Shown here in pieces: positions 29,426 through 37,971 of a stretch of DNA of 64,000 nucleotides (within the stretch, counting starts at the first letter, position 1; each line of letters begins with the position of its first letter). The stretch lies in the NCBI RefSeq assembly GCF_030819275.1, contig NZ_JAUTBL010000002.1, positions 684,501 through 748,500 on the forward strand, given 5' to 3'. This DNA comes from Agrobacterium larrymoorei. Lineage in GTDB: Bacteria > Pseudomonadota > Alphaproteobacteria > Rhizobiales > Rhizobiaceae. The translations under genes and the position numbers were made by a program. The notes below the pieces were generated by a model that ran no database searches, was not told the DNA's origin, and saw only the letters and a program-made list of their open reading frames with translations.

Positions 29426-30310
29426 ATGGCAGATACGCACCAGAAAAACCACGACTACCATATCATAAGCCCGAGCCCATGGCCGCTTCTGGCATCGATC
29501 GGCGCGTTCGTGCTGACCTTTGGCGGCATCTGCTACATGCGCTATCTGAATGGTGGCTCCTTCAAGCTGTTCGGGCTTGAGCTTGCCAATCCTTGGCTGT
29601 TCTATATCGGCCTCGTCATCGTTCTTTACACCATGTACGCGTGGTGGGCGGATACGATCAAGGAAGGTGATGAGGGGAACCACACACCGGTCGTAGCACT
29701 GCATTTGCGCTATGGCATGATCATGTTCATCGCGTCGGAAGTCATGTTCTTCGTGGCATGGTTCTGGGCTTACTTTGATGCGAGCCTCTATCCTCATGAG
29801 GCCATTCAAGCGTCGCGTCTTGCCTATACGGGCGGTCAATGGCCGCCAAAGGGTATCGAGGTGATCGACCCTTGGCATCTGCCGCTCTACAACACGGTTA
29901 TCCTGCTGCTGTCTGGCACCTGCGTCACCTGGGCACATCACGCGCTGCTGCACAATGACCGCAAGGGCATGATTACCGGCCTGGCTTTGACGGTTGCGCT
30001 TGGCGTGCTTTTCTCTGCCGTGCAGTTCTACGAGTATGTCCACGCACCGTTCGATTTCAAGAATTCCATCTACGGCGCGACATTCTTCATGGCTACGGGC
30101 TTCCATGGTTTCCACGTCTTCGTTGGAACCATCTTTCTCTTGGTCTGCCTGTTCCGCGCTATCGCTGGCGGTTTCACGCCGAAGCATCATTTCGGCTTCG
30201 AAGCAGCGGCCTGGTACTGGCACTTCGTTGACGTCGTCTGGCTTTTCCTCTTCTTCGCCATTTACATCTGGGGCGGTTGGGGCGCGCCTCTAGCGGAGAC
30301 TGGCCACTGA
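29426..30310 (+). CDS. ctaE: Cytochrome c oxidase subunit III
   Basis: This is the heme-free core subunit of the aa3 oxidase, 294 residues, with seven predicted membrane helices. Typical segments are HDYHIISPSPWPL at the N-terminus, MFIASEVMFFVAWFWAYF, the GATFFMATGFHGFHVFVGT helix and WYWHFVDVVWLFLF at the end. I chose the ATG at 29426, where the conserved N-terminus begins; GGGGA stands nine bases before it. The open frame back to 29327 is not conserved. Two hairpins follow the stop at 30323-30411. Confidence 0.96.
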   Translation: MADTHQKNHDYHIISPSPWPLLASIGAFVLTFGGICYMRYLNGGSFKLFGLELANPWLFYIGLVIVLYTMYAWWADTIKEGDEGNHTPVVALHLRYGMIMFIASEVMFFVAWFWAYFDASLYPHEAIQASRLAYTGGQWPPKGIEVIDPWHLPLYNTVILLLSGTCVTWAHHALLHNDRKGMITGLALTVALGVLFSAVQFYEYVHAPFDFKNSIYGATFFMATGFHGFHVFVGTIFLLVCLFRAIAGGFTPKHHFGFEAAAWYWHFVDVVWLFLFFAIYIWGGWGAPLAETGH

Positions 30311-30322
30311 CCAGGCTTGCAA

Positions 30323-30411
30323 AGGGCGGTGCGTTACCGCCCTGCGCCGGATGGCGAGGGCAAGTGTCGCCTCATCTAGCGGCGGTATAAGCGCGGCGTG
30401 TGGCCGCGCTT
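30323..30411 (+). other. Two perfect hairpins downstream of ctaE
   Basis: AGGGCGGT/ACCGCCCT (30323-30343) and AAGCGCGGC/GCCGCGCTT (30389-30411) are both perfect. Neither has a T-run. Together they could attenuate reading from ctaE into the DUF983 and SURF1 genes. Confidence 0.5.
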
Positions 30412-30437
30412 GTTGATCTGAAGAGGCCGGAGGAGCC

Positions 30438-30821
30438 ATGAGAGAGACTACAGGCGAATTCCCTCCCGTCGATCCCATCAAAGTCGGTTTGCAAGGCTGC
30501 TGCCCGCGCTGTGGCCGAGGAAAGCTTTTCGATGGGTTTTTGAAATTGAAGCCACATTGCAGTGCCTGCGGGCTGGATTACGCTTTTGCGGATGCTGGCG
30601 ATGGTCCGGCAGTCTTCGTCATGCTGATCGTCGGTTTCCTGATTATGGGTCTCGCGCTCTGGTTCGATTCCGTATTCGCTCCCCCCGTCTGGCTTCATGC
30701 GTTGATCTGGCTTCCTTTGACCGTGATCGTCTCGCTCGTTTTGCTACGTAAGCTGAAGGGCATCATGGTGGCGCTGCAATATCGTAACAATGCCAGTGAA
30801 GGCAAAATCGATCATGGCTGA
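30438..30821 (+). CDS. DUF983 family zinc-ribbon membrane protein
   Basis: This 127-residue protein has two CxxC pairs (CCPRCG and CSACG, about residues 21-44) that form a zinc ribbon, followed by two membrane helices (about 58-78 and 84-103). DUF983 proteins commonly sit with cox genes and SURF1, as here. The biochemical role is not established. The ATG at 30438 follows GGAGGAG. Its stop overlaps the SURF1 start region. Confidence 0.88.
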   Translation: MRETTGEFPPVDPIKVGLQGCCPRCGRGKLFDGFLKLKPHCSACGLDYAFADAGDGPAVFVMLIVGFLIMGLALWFDSVFAPPVWLHALIWLPLTVIVSLVLLRKLKGIMVALQYRNNASEGKIDHG

Positions 30822-31566
30822 TTCTGGCGCTCTCAAGCCATCCCACCGGCGCTTATGGTTTGCCGGTCCGCTGGTGCTTCTCTTGCTGGTAATTCTTCTG
30901 TCGCTCGGAACGTGGCAGATGAAGCGGCTTTACTGGAAGGAAGCCTTGCTAAGTGAGATTGAGCTTCGCGTTCACTCGGCGCCCGTCGAACTCGGTGAGA
31001 TTGAGACGATCGCTGCCTCCGGCGGGGATATCGAGTATCGCACCGTTCGCCTTTCCGGTGTTTTCGATCACGCCAAGGAACGGCACTTCTTCGCTACCCA
31101 CCAAGGCCAGACGGGTTACTATGTCTATACGCCGCTAAAGCTGGATGATGGCCGAGAGATCTTCGTCAACCGTGGCTTTGTGCCTTACGAAATGAAAGAG
31201 CCCGCCAAGCGTGAGCAAGGTCAGGTTACCGGTCGTGTTACCATTGAAGGCTTGGCGCGGGCGCAGCTTGCATCCAAGCCGTCGATCATGCTGCCGGACA
31301 ATGACGTGGGTAAGAATATCTTCTATTGGAAAGACATCCGCGCCATGGCGAAAAGCGCAGGCGTTCCGACAGACACGCTCGTGCCGTTTTTCGTCGATGC
31401 CAATGCGGCGCCCAATCCAGGTGGCTGGCCGAAGGGTGGCGTAACGCTGATCGACCTGCCCAATAATCACCTGCAATATGCGATTACATGGTACGGTCTT
31501 GCCGCCGCCCTTGTCTTCGTGGCCGGTTTTGCCTATGTGCGGGACATGAAGGGTCCGAAGAAGTAA
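30814..31566 (+). CDS. SURF1 family cytochrome oxidase biogenesis protein
   Basis: SURF1 helps insert heme a into oxidase subunit I. The 250-residue protein has the family layout: an N-terminal helix (about residues 14-33), a periplasmic domain, and a C-terminal helix (about 223-242). The conserved [13 protein letters not shown] after the first helix, VNRGFVP and [14 protein letters not shown] before the second are present. I chose the ATG at 30814, which overlaps the DUF983 stop. It is probably coupled to that gene. Confidence 0.93.
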   Translation: MADSGALKPSHRRLWFAGPLVLLLLVILLSLGTWQMKRLYWKEALLSEIELRVHSAPVELGEIETIAASGGDIEYRTVRLSGVFDHAKERHFFATHQGQTGYYVYTPLKLDDGREIFVNRGFVPYEMKEPAKREQGQVTGRVTIEGLARAQLASKPSIMLPDNDVGKNIFYWKDIRAMAKSAGVPTDTLVPFFVDANAAPNPGGWPKGGVTLIDLPNNHLQYAITWYGLAAALVFVAGFAYVRDMKGPKK

Positions 31567-31661
31567 GGCAGTCTCGCATGCGTCCAAGACCGTTCAGGTG
31601 GGACGTTGATGGGCGAATGCCCGCCGGTATCTCTGAAATGCGGGAGGCAAAAGGAGCAGGA

Positions 31662-32708
31662 ATGAACATGGCCGTTTCCAAGCCGCCTCTTACCATCAGG
31701 CTGTGTGGCCCGCGCGGTTTCTGCGCCGGTGTCGATCGCGCGATCCAGATCGTGGTGCTGGCGCTGAAAGCCTATGGCGCACCCGTCTATGTGCGCCACG
31801 AGATCGTCCACAACCGTTACGTGGTCGAGGGGCTTGAGGCGAAAGGCGCGATCTTCGTCGAGGAACTGAACGAGATTCCTGCCGAGCATCGCCAGCAGCC
31901 GGTCGTTTTCTCCGCCCATGGCGTGCCGAAATCCGTGCCGGAAGACGCGCAGGCGCGTAACCTCTTCTATCTCGATGCCACATGCCCGCTCGTCTCCAAG
32001 GTGCACAAGCAGGCCATGCGCCACCAGCGGCTCGGTCGTCACGTCATCCTCATCGGCCATGCCGGCCATCCCGAAGTCATTGGCACCATGGGGCAATTGC
32101 CCGAAGGCACAGTGTCACTGATCGAGACGGTGGAAGATGCAGCGCTTTATCAGCCGCTCGATGCCGAAAACCTCGGCTTTGTGACGCAGACGACGCTCTC
32201 CGTCGATGATACGGCGGGCGTCATCGCCAAGCTGCAGGAGCGGTTCCCGGCCATGCAGGCACCAGCGGCCGATAGCATCTGCTATGCCACGACCAACCGG
32301 CAGGATGCGGTGAAGCAGGCGGCGCCCGGCTGTGACCTCTTCATCGTCGTCGGTGCGCCGAACTCGTCCAATTCCAAGCGTCTGGTTGAAGTAGCCTTGC
32401 GCGCCGGCGCCAAGCGTTCCGTGCTGGTCCAGCGTGCCGGTGAGATCGACTGGAGCGACATCGGCGACGTTCGCACGGTCGGCCTGTCGGCAGGCGCCTC
32501 CGCGCCGGAAGTCATTGTCGACGAGATCATCCAGTCTTTTAAAGAACGCTTCGACACGACGCTCGACCTGGCCGTGACGGTGGAAGAGACCGAGCATTTT
32601 CTGGTGAATCGCGAGTTGCGCAATATTGAACTCACCACGCAAGACATGGCATTCGTCAATGGCAGCGCGATCGATGCGCTTCCGCCAAAGGCCGTGCTGA
32701 ACGGCTGA
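31662..32708 (+). CDS. ispH: 4-hydroxy-3-methylbut-2-enyl diphosphate reductase
   Basis: IspH makes isopentenyl and dimethylallyl diphosphate in the last step of the non-mevalonate pathway, using a 4Fe-4S cluster. The 348 residues include all three cluster cysteines ([27 protein letters not shown]) and the substrate loop [11 protein letters not shown]. The ATG at 31662 has AGGAG five bases upstream. It lies in the gap after SURF1 and is followed by thrB, 31 bases away. dxs of the same pathway is at 2629. Confidence 0.96.
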   Translation: MNMAVSKPPLTIRLCGPRGFCAGVDRAIQIVVLALKAYGAPVYVRHEIVHNRYVVEGLEAKGAIFVEELNEIPAEHRQQPVVFSAHGVPKSVPEDAQARNLFYLDATCPLVSKVHKQAMRHQRLGRHVILIGHAGHPEVIGTMGQLPEGTVSLIETVEDAALYQPLDAENLGFVTQTTLSVDDTAGVIAKLQERFPAMQAPAADSICYATTNRQDAVKQAAPGCDLFIVVGAPNSSNSKRLVEVALRAGAKRSVLVQRAGEIDWSDIGDVRTVGLSAGASAPEVIVDEIIQSFKERFDTTLDLAVTVEETEHFLVNRELRNIELTTQDMAFVNGSAIDALPPKAVLNG

Positions 32709-32739
32709 TTCTTATCCATCCTCTTACAAGAGAATTCCA

Positions 32740-33708
32740 TTGGCAGTTTACACGGACATCACCGAAGATGAGCTGAGACAGTTTCTCGGCCAATACGACG
32801 TCGGCGAATTGACCTCCTATAAGGGCATTGCCGAAGGTGTCGAAAACTCCAATTTCCTGCTGCACACGACAAAAGATCCGCTCATCCTGACCCTCTACGA
32901 GAAGCGGGTGGAAAAATCGGACCTGCCGTTTTTCCTCGGGCTGATGCAGCATCTGGCCGATAGAGGCCTTTCCTGCCCGCTGCCTTTGCCGAGAAAAGAC
33001 GGCGAGCTACTTGGCGAGTTATCTGGCCGTCCCGCTGCGCTGATTTCCTTCCTCGAAGGCATGTGGCTGAGGAAGCCGGAGGCGAAGCATTGCCGCGAAG
33101 TCGGCAAGGCACTGGCGGCGATGCATCTGGCGGGCGAAGGCTTCGAGATCAAACGGCCAAACGCTCTTTCGCTGGAAGGCTGGAAAGTACTGTGGGACAA
33201 GTCTGAGGCGCGCGCCGACGAAGTCGAAAGCGGGTTGAAGGAAGAGATCGATCCCGAAATCGCCTTCCTCGCAGCCCATTGGCCGAAGGATTTGCCGTCG
33301 GGCGTTATCCATGCCGATCTCTTTCAGGACAATGTCTTCTTCCTGGGTGATGAGCTTTCCGGCCTGATCGACTTCTATTTCGCCTGTAACGATCTTCTCG
33401 CTTATGACGTCTCGATCTGCCTCAATGCCTGGTGCTTCGAGAAGGATGGCTCTTATAACGTCACCAAGGGCAAAGCGCTGCTTGAAGGCTATCAATCGGT
33501 TCGTCCGATGAGTGAAACCGAACTGGATGCCATGCCGATCCTGGCGCGTGGATCCGCGCTGCGCTTCTTCCTGACCCGCCTCTATGACTGGCTGACGACG
33601 CCGGCGGGCGCTCTGGTGGTCAAGAAGGATCCGCTCGAATATCTGCGCAAGCTGCGCTTCCACCGCTCCATCGGCAACGTGGCCGAATATGGTTTGGTGG
33701 AAGAATGA
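32740..33708 (+). CDS. thrB: Homoserine kinase (ThrB type II, aminoglycoside-phosphotransferase fold)
   Basis: This enzyme phosphorylates homoserine in threonine synthesis; thrC for the next step lies at 46016. The 322-residue protein belongs to the APH-like homoserine kinases rather than the GHMP type. It has the catalytic loop [13 protein letters not shown] (about residues 189-201) and the metal motif [10 protein letters not shown]. The start is TTG at 32740 with AAGAGA six bases upstream. Its stop overlaps rnhA by four bases. Confidence 0.93.
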   Translation: MAVYTDITEDELRQFLGQYDVGELTSYKGIAEGVENSNFLLHTTKDPLILTLYEKRVEKSDLPFFLGLMQHLADRGLSCPLPLPRKDGELLGELSGRPAALISFLEGMWLRKPEAKHCREVGKALAAMHLAGEGFEIKRPNALSLEGWKVLWDKSEARADEVESGLKEEIDPEIAFLAAHWPKDLPSGVIHADLFQDNVFFLGDELSGLIDFYFACNDLLAYDVSICLNAWCFEKDGSYNVTKGKALLEGYQSVRPMSETELDAMPILARGSALRFFLTRLYDWLTTPAGALVVKKDPLEYLRKLRFHRSIGNVAEYGLVEE

Positions 33709-34148
33709 AGCACGTCGACATTTTCACCGATGGCGCCTGTTCCGGTAATCCCGGACCAGGCGGGTGGGGCGCCGTTCTTCGCTATGGCGAGGTCGAGAAG
33801 GAACTGAACGGTGGCGAGGCCGAGACCACCAACAACCGCATGGAACTGATGGCGGCCATTGAAGCGCTGAACGCACTGAAGGCTCCTTGCGAGGTCGATC
33901 TCTATACCGATAGCGCCTACGTCAAGGACGGCATCACCAAGTGGATTTTTGGCTGGAAGAAAAAGGGCTGGAAGACCGCCGACAATAAACCTGTCAAGAA
34001 TGTCGAACTCTGGCAGGCGCTGGAAACGGCGCGCGAGCGACACAAGGTCACGCTGCACTGGGTCAAGGGTCATGCCGGACATCCGGAAAACGAGCGCGCC
34101 GATGAATTGGCGCGAAAAGGCATGGAACCGTTCAAACGGCGGTCATGA
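33705..34148 (+). CDS. rnhA: Ribonuclease HI
   Basis: RnhA cuts the RNA strand of RNA-DNA hybrids. The 147-residue protein has the four catalytic carboxylates in the right order: [18 protein letters not shown], the Glu of [14 protein letters not shown] and the Asp of NERADELAR. The basic protrusion [11 protein letters not shown] is present, so it is the E. coli-like form. The ATG overlaps the thrB stop by ATGA, implying coupled translation. Confidence 0.97.
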   Translation: MKHVDIFTDGACSGNPGPGGWGAVLRYGEVEKELNGGEAETTNNRMELMAAIEALNALKAPCEVDLYTDSAYVKDGITKWIFGWKKKGWKTADNKPVKNVELWQALETARERHKVTLHWVKGHAGHPENERADELARKGMEPFKRRS

Positions 34149-34198
34149 AGCGATGGTGTAGTCTCGGACCGAGCTGCCCAGTCGAAGAGGAGAGGCAC

Positions 34199-34510
34199 TT
34201 GACAATACTTCACTGCGTATTCCTGCGGTTTAAATCCGCAACCACCACCGCCGAAAAGCAGGCGATCTATGAAGCGATCACAGCGCTGAAAGATGTCATT
34301 CCTGGCATTTCCGACATCAAGTGCGGTCAGAACGTATCGTCGGAAGGCTTGAATGGTGGATTTCTGGATGGCTTCATCGTCACCTTCGAGAGCACCGAGG
34401 CGCGCGACGACTATCTCGTCCATCCGGAACACGTCGAGGTTGGCGAACGTCTGGCTGGCCTGACAGATGGCGGCCTGGCCGGCATCCTCGTTTTCGACAT
34501 GGCTGTTTGA
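34199..34510 (+). CDS. Dabb family stress-responsive alpha/beta barrel protein
   Basis: This 103-residue protein is a ferredoxin-like Dabb domain, starting TILHCVFLRFK and ending with GILVFDMAV. Members dimerise into small barrels with unknown or diverse catalytic roles. I prefer a TTG start at 34199 because AGGAGAGG lies immediately upstream. Longer starts at 34145 would add a non-conserved cysteine-rich tail. It closes the long cta-rnhA run before a strong terminator. Confidence 0.82.
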   Translation: MTILHCVFLRFKSATTTAEKQAIYEAITALKDVIPGISDIKCGQNVSSEGLNGGFLDGFIVTFESTEARDDYLVHPEHVEVGERLAGLTDGGLAGILVFDMAV

Positions 34511-34542
34511 CGACAGGCAGCTTCATGTCCGACATCTATGAT

Positions 34543-34584
34543 GATTGGCCCTCGTCACCCGGCTTGGGGTGACGAGGGCCAATC
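34543..34584. terminator. Bidirectional terminator with an 18-bp perfect stem
   Basis: GATTGGCCCTCGTCACCC pairs perfectly with GGGTGACGAGGGCCAATC around GGCTTG. It lies between two converging units, the Dabb gene and the zinc importer, and T/A-rich sequence follows on each side. Confidence 0.85.
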
Positions 34585-34593
34585 AGTTTCAAA

Positions 34594-35490
34594 TCAACTG
34601 GACTTGTTGATGGCGTCCGAGATCTTGTCGACGTTGTAGCGGAACATCTTCTCATAGGTCGGGGCAGGGCCCTTCGCCTTGGATAGCGACTCGACATAAA
34701 GTTCGCCGCCGGGCGCAGCACCCGTCGCCTTTGCCACCTGCTTCACCAGTCTCGGGTCATTGGAATTTTCAAAGAAATAGGTTTTCACGTGCTCGGCCTT
34801 GATCTGCTCGATCAGCTTTGCCACGTCGCCGGCTGAGGCTTCCGTTTCCGTTGAGACACCGAGCGGCGACAGGAAGGTGACGTTATATTCGCGACCGAAG
34901 TAACCAAAGGCATCGTGGCTTGTGAGAATCTTGCGGCGATCCTGCGGGATGGGATCGAACTTCTGGTGCGCGTAACGATCCATGTCGTCAAGCTTCTGGA
35001 TGTAGGCGGCGGCATTCGCCTTGAAGTCGTCCTTGTCCTCCGGATCGGCAGCGGCCAGCGTCGTCTCGATATTCTTCACCCACACCTTGACGTTGACCGG
35101 GCTGTTCCAGACATGCGGATCGGTGACGGTCTTGCCGTCCTCGTCCATTTCGCGCGTCTTGATGCCTTGGGATACATCGACAGGTGTTCCCTTGTAGCCC
35201 GACGCGGAGATCAGCCGGTCCATCCATCCTTCCAAACCAAGCCCGCTCACGAAGACGACGTCTGCCGCTTTCAGGCTTTTTGCATCCGCAGGTGAGGGTT
35301 CGAACTCATGGGGATCGCCATCCGGCTTCACCAGGCTGGTGACGGTTACGTGCTTTCCGCCCACCTGCTTCACCACATCGGCAAGCACGGTAAAGGAGGC
35401 GACGGCTTTCACCTCTCCAGCCGAGGCGGCATTGGCAAAGGCCATGGTGATGGGAAGCGCGGTCGAGAGAAGAAAAAGGCGTGGTGACAT
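34594..35490 (-). CDS. Zinc/manganese ABC transporter substrate-binding protein (cluster A-I)
   Basis: This 298-residue periplasmic protein captures a transition metal for the importer encoded next to it. It has a signal peptide (residues 1-24) and the ligands DPHEFEPSP, DPHVWNSP and TSHDAFGYFG, i.e. three histidines, with a fourth acidic residue in YVESLS. Three histidines favour zinc over manganese, since manganese binders have Glu at the third place. A histidine-rich loop is missing, so it is not ZnuA proper; AztC/TroA-like proteins are closer. The ATG at 35490 has AGGAGA seven bases before it. Confidence 0.88.
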   Translation of the reverse strand: MSPRLFLLSTALPITMAFANAASAGEVKAVASFTVLADVVKQVGGKHVTVTSLVKPDGDPHEFEPSPADAKSLKAADVVFVSGLGLEGWMDRLISASGYKGTPVDVSQGIKTREMDEDGKTVTDPHVWNSPVNVKVWVKNIETTLAAADPEDKDDFKANAAAYIQKLDDMDRYAHQKFDPIPQDRRKILTSHDAFGYFGREYNVTFLSPLGVSTETEASAGDVAKLIEQIKAEHVKTYFFENSNDPRLVKQVAKATGAAPGGELYVESLSKAKGPAPTYEKMFRYNVDKISDAINKSS

Positions 35491-35506
35491 TGGCATTCTC
35501 CTAAAA

Positions 35507-36379
35507 TTAGCCCTTCAGATGAGGGCGGGTGAAAAGGCGGGAACCAAGGCCTGCGGGCGCAATCAGAATCGAGAGCCCGTAGAGACAGGTGGCCGCGATG
35601 ATGATGGTGGGGCCAGATGCCGTCTCTAAGTGATAGGAGGCGACGAGGCCGAGATAGCCGGAGGCCGCAGCACTGCCGCTGGCAATCGCCAGCATGGCGG
35701 GCAGGCTGCGTGCCCAAAGCTGGGCGATGGCCGCTGGCAGCATCATCAGGCCAACGGCCATCAGCGTTCCAAGCGCCTGGAAACTTGCGACCAGATTGAT
35801 GACGACCAGCAGCAGGAATGCCACGTGATAGATCGGCCCGCGGCCGCCAACGGCGCGCAGGAAGCCCGGATCGAAACACTCGGTCACGAGTGGGCGATAG
35901 ATGAAGGCCATCACCACCAGTGTCAGCGAAGTAATGGCGCCGATCTGATAAAGCGCCGGTGCGTCGATAGCTAGGATCGTGCCGAACAGCACATGCAGCA
36001 GATCGACATTCGAGCCGTGCAGCGAGACGATCAGAACGCCAAGCGCGAGCGACGCCAGATAGAAACTCGCAAAACTCGCATCTTCCTGAAGCGGCGTTAC
36101 GCGGCTGACAATACCGGAAAGAAGTGCCACGGAGAGCCCCGCCACGAGGCCACCGAGCCCCATGGCCGTCAAGGACAGCGAGCCGGCCACCAGATAGCCG
36201 ATCGCCGCGCCCGGCAAGATGGCGTGGCTCAGCGCATCGCCCATCAGGCTCATCCGCCGCAGGGCAAGCAGCACGCCGATGGGGCTTGCGCCGAGAGAGA
36301 GGCAAAGGCAGGCGACCAGCGCACGCCGCATGAAGCCGTAATCGTGAAACGGCGCAATGAAAAGGTCATAGGCCGTCAT
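35507..36379 (-). CDS. Metal ABC transporter permease
   Basis: This 290-residue protein is the membrane subunit of the zinc-type importer, with about eight helices. The family hallmarks are LMGDALSHAILPGAAIGYL (about residues 45-63) and the later LMAVGLMMLPAAIA. The ATG at 36379 overlaps the ATPase stop by four bases. The substrate protein is 16 bases downstream. Together the three form one translational unit. Confidence 0.92.
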   Translation of the reverse strand: MTAYDLFIAPFHDYGFMRRALVACLCLSLGASPIGVLLALRRMSLMGDALSHAILPGAAIGYLVAGSLSLTAMGLGGLVAGLSVALLSGIVSRVTPLQEDASFASFYLASLALGVLIVSLHGSNVDLLHVLFGTILAIDAPALYQIGAITSLTLVVMAFIYRPLVTECFDPGFLRAVGGRGPIYHVAFLLLVVINLVASFQALGTLMAVGLMMLPAAIAQLWARSLPAMLAIASGSAAASGYLGLVASYHLETASGPTIIIAATCLYGLSILIAPAGLGSRLFTRPHLKG

Positions 36380-37119
36380 GCCGCTGGCTCGCAAATGTCG
36401 CTATTCTCATCCCAGCGCTCCGCCATGGCGCGGGCGCGCAGGAGGTTGGCAGGCGACATCACATCGGCTGTTGCGCCCCAGCCGACGAGCTCGCGGGCGA
36501 TCAACAATGTCTGGGGGAAATGCGCTCGCACCTGATCGAAATCGTGCAGCACGGCGATCACGGTGCGTCCCTCGCCATGCCAACGGGCAACGATGTCGAG
36601 CAGGTCGCGCGTTGTTCTGGCATCGATGGCTGTAAAAGGCTCATCGAGCAGAATAACCTTGGCATCCTGCACTAGAAGCCGCGCAAAAAGCACACGCTGG
36701 AACTGCCCGGCTGACAGCGAGCCAATAGGCCGCTTCTCGAAACCCTCAAGACCGACGGCCGACAATGCGCGACCACCTGCGTTCAACTGCTCATTCGTGA
36801 GACGTCCAAATGCGCCCGCGATCTTCCAGGCCCCGAGCAGCACGGTATCGAGCACAGAGATCGGAAAGCGCCGGTTGATATCTGCCGCTTGTGGAAGATA
36901 GCCGAAGTCTGTTCGCCTCAAGGAGTGGATGATCTGGCCTTCCGATGGCCGCAACTCTCCGATGATGGATTTGAGCAACGTGGATTTGCCCGCGCCATTG
37001 GGTCCGGCAATGGCCGTCAGGCTCCCGGCATGAAACGCACCAGACACATGATGCACCGCCGGATGTCGCTCATAGGCAACAGTCAGGTTTTCGATGCGAA
37101 GGATGGATGGCTCTGTCAT
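36376..37119 (-). CDS. Metal ABC transporter ATP-binding protein
   Basis: This 247-residue ATPase powers the importer. Walker A GPNGAGKSTLL (about residues 37-47), Q-loop YLPQ, signature LSAGQFQRVLFARLL and Walker B VILLDEPFTAID are intact, followed by H-loop VLHDF. The ATG at 37119 overlaps the stop of a 40-residue upstream ORF by four bases (ATGA), so its translation probably depends on it. No independent ribosome site is obvious. Confidence 0.92.
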   Translation of the reverse strand: MTEPSILRIENLTVAYERHPAVHHVSGAFHAGSLTAIAGPNGAGKSTLLKSIIGELRPSEGQIIHSLRRTDFGYLPQAADINRRFPISVLDTVLLGAWKIAGAFGRLTNEQLNAGGRALSAVGLEGFEKRPIGSLSAGQFQRVLFARLLVQDAKVILLDEPFTAIDARTTRDLLDIVARWHGEGRTVIAVLHDFDQVRAHFPQTLLIARELVGWGATADVMSPANLLRARAMAERWDENSDICEPAA

Positions 37120-37238
37120 GGAAGAATGACCGCCCAATAGATCGCTGCCCATAGAGGCAGGAGGAGCAGGAGAACCAGCAAAATACGGTGAGCTGCGGAT
37201 TGGCGCAGCAGGGGAGGCAGGAAGGACAAACGCAGCAT
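37116..37238 (-). CDS. Small membrane protein translationally coupled to the metal ABC importer
   Basis: A 40-residue frame, too short for usual gene calling, starts ATG at 37238 and ends in TGA overlapping the ATPase ATG. It begins MLRLSFLPPL, has a basic patch RQSAAHR, then a leucine-rich helix (about residues 19-38). It fits exactly between two Zur-like boxes and the ATPase gene. It may be a leader peptide that couples translation, or a small subunit of the importer. The ribosome site is weak (GTGAGC). I cannot prove expression. Confidence 0.6.
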   Translation of the reverse strand: MLRLSFLPPLLRQSAAHRILLVLLLLLPLWAAIYWAVILP

Positions 37239-37255
37239 GGCGCGCTCACAAAAAT

Positions 37256-37282
37256 GTTATACCGTTACCGTTATGGTGTAAC
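37256..37282 (-). promoter_or_regulatory. Tandem Zur-like operators
   Basis: Two 13-mers lie 14 bases apart: GTTATACCGTTAC (37256-37268) and GTTATGGTGTAAC (37270-37282). The second is nearly palindromic, GTTAT/GTAAC. Both resemble the alphaproteobacterial Zur box core GTTATAATATAAC. They are 18-44 bases before the small ORF of the zinc importer, as a zinc-repressed operator would be. Confidence 0.55.
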
Positions 37283-37350
37283 AATTGAGGCGGAAGAATG
37301 GCGGGCCTCGTGAGGTTTCGTCAGGGCGCAGGATAGCCTGAAACGTAAAA

Positions 37351-37376
37351 GGCCCGGCTGAATGCCGGGCCAGTTT
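37351..37376 (-). terminator. Intrinsic terminator of the peroxiredoxin gene
   Basis: GGCCCGGC pairs with GCCGGGCC around a 5-base loop, and on the minus strand a TTTT run follows. It is 24 bases past the peroxiredoxin stop codon at 37400. Confidence 0.8.
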
Positions 37377-37399
37377 TCGATGAGCTGTTTATCGAAAGA

Positions 37400-37885
37400 T
37401 CAGAGCTGTTCGATCATCGTGGCGGCGGAGGAAACAGTAGCCTGGCCGGGATTGTCTTCGATGTTCAAGGACTTGACCACGCCATCTTCCACTAGCATGG
37501 AATAGCGCTTGGAGCGCACGCCGAGACCGCCAGCGGAAAGGTCTGCATCAAGGCCAAGCGCCTTGGTAAAGGATGCGTCCCAGTCTGCCAGGAAGTGGAT
37601 CTTGCCCTGGCCGCCGCTGGACTGCGCCCATGCACCCATGACGTGCCAGTCATTGACGGCGACGACGGCGATATCGTCCACGCCGCGTGCAAGGATGGCG
37701 TCACGATTTTCCAGATAGCCGGGCAGATGGTTCAAAGAGCAGGTTGGCGTGAATGCGCCGGGAACGGCAAAGACGACAACCTTCTTGCCGCTGAAAAGCT
37801 CGTCGGTCGTGGTTTCGACAGGGCCGTCCGGGGTCTTTTCCTTGAATGTGGCGGAAGGCAGCTTGTCGCCGATCTTGATGGTCAT
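37400..37885 (-). CDS. Peroxiredoxin (Prx5-like, AhpE/glutaredoxin-dependent type)
   Basis: This 161-residue protein reduces peroxides with a single conserved cysteine in FAVPGAFTPTCS (about residues 39-50). The Prx5 features, including VNDWHVMGAW, the LADWDASFTKALG segment and RSKRYSMLVEDG, are all present. There is no separate glutaredoxin domain. AGGAGCG stands eight bases before the ATG. It is followed by a repeat and then the DsbD-alpha-like gene on the same strand. Confidence 0.94.
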   Translation of the reverse strand: MTIKIGDKLPSATFKEKTPDGPVETTTDELFSGKKVVVFAVPGAFTPTCSLNHLPGYLENRDAILARGVDDIAVVAVNDWHVMGAWAQSSGGQGKIHFLADWDASFTKALGLDADLSAGGLGVRSKRYSMLVEDGVVKSLNIEDNPGQATVSSAATMIEQL

Positions 37886-37918
37886 AATATCGCTCCTGTG
37901 GCAATGACGGCGCGACTA

Positions 37919-37957
37919 TAGAGCATGATCGAGAAAACTGTGAAGCCGTTTTCTCGG
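37919..37957. repeat. Palindromic intergenic element (GAGAAAAC/GTTTTCTC)
   Basis: GAGAAAAC (37931-37938) pairs with GTTTTCTC (37948-37955), flanked by GCATGATC on the left. It resembles the small palindromic repeats common between rhizobial genes and may act as an RNA stem between the two minus-strand genes. Confidence 0.45.
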
Positions 37958-37971
37958 ATAGCTGAGATCCC

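Noticed and set aside
37919..37957. Terminator of the DsbD-alpha-like gene
   Set aside because: The stem has no T-run and is a better match to the small palindromic repeats of this group.
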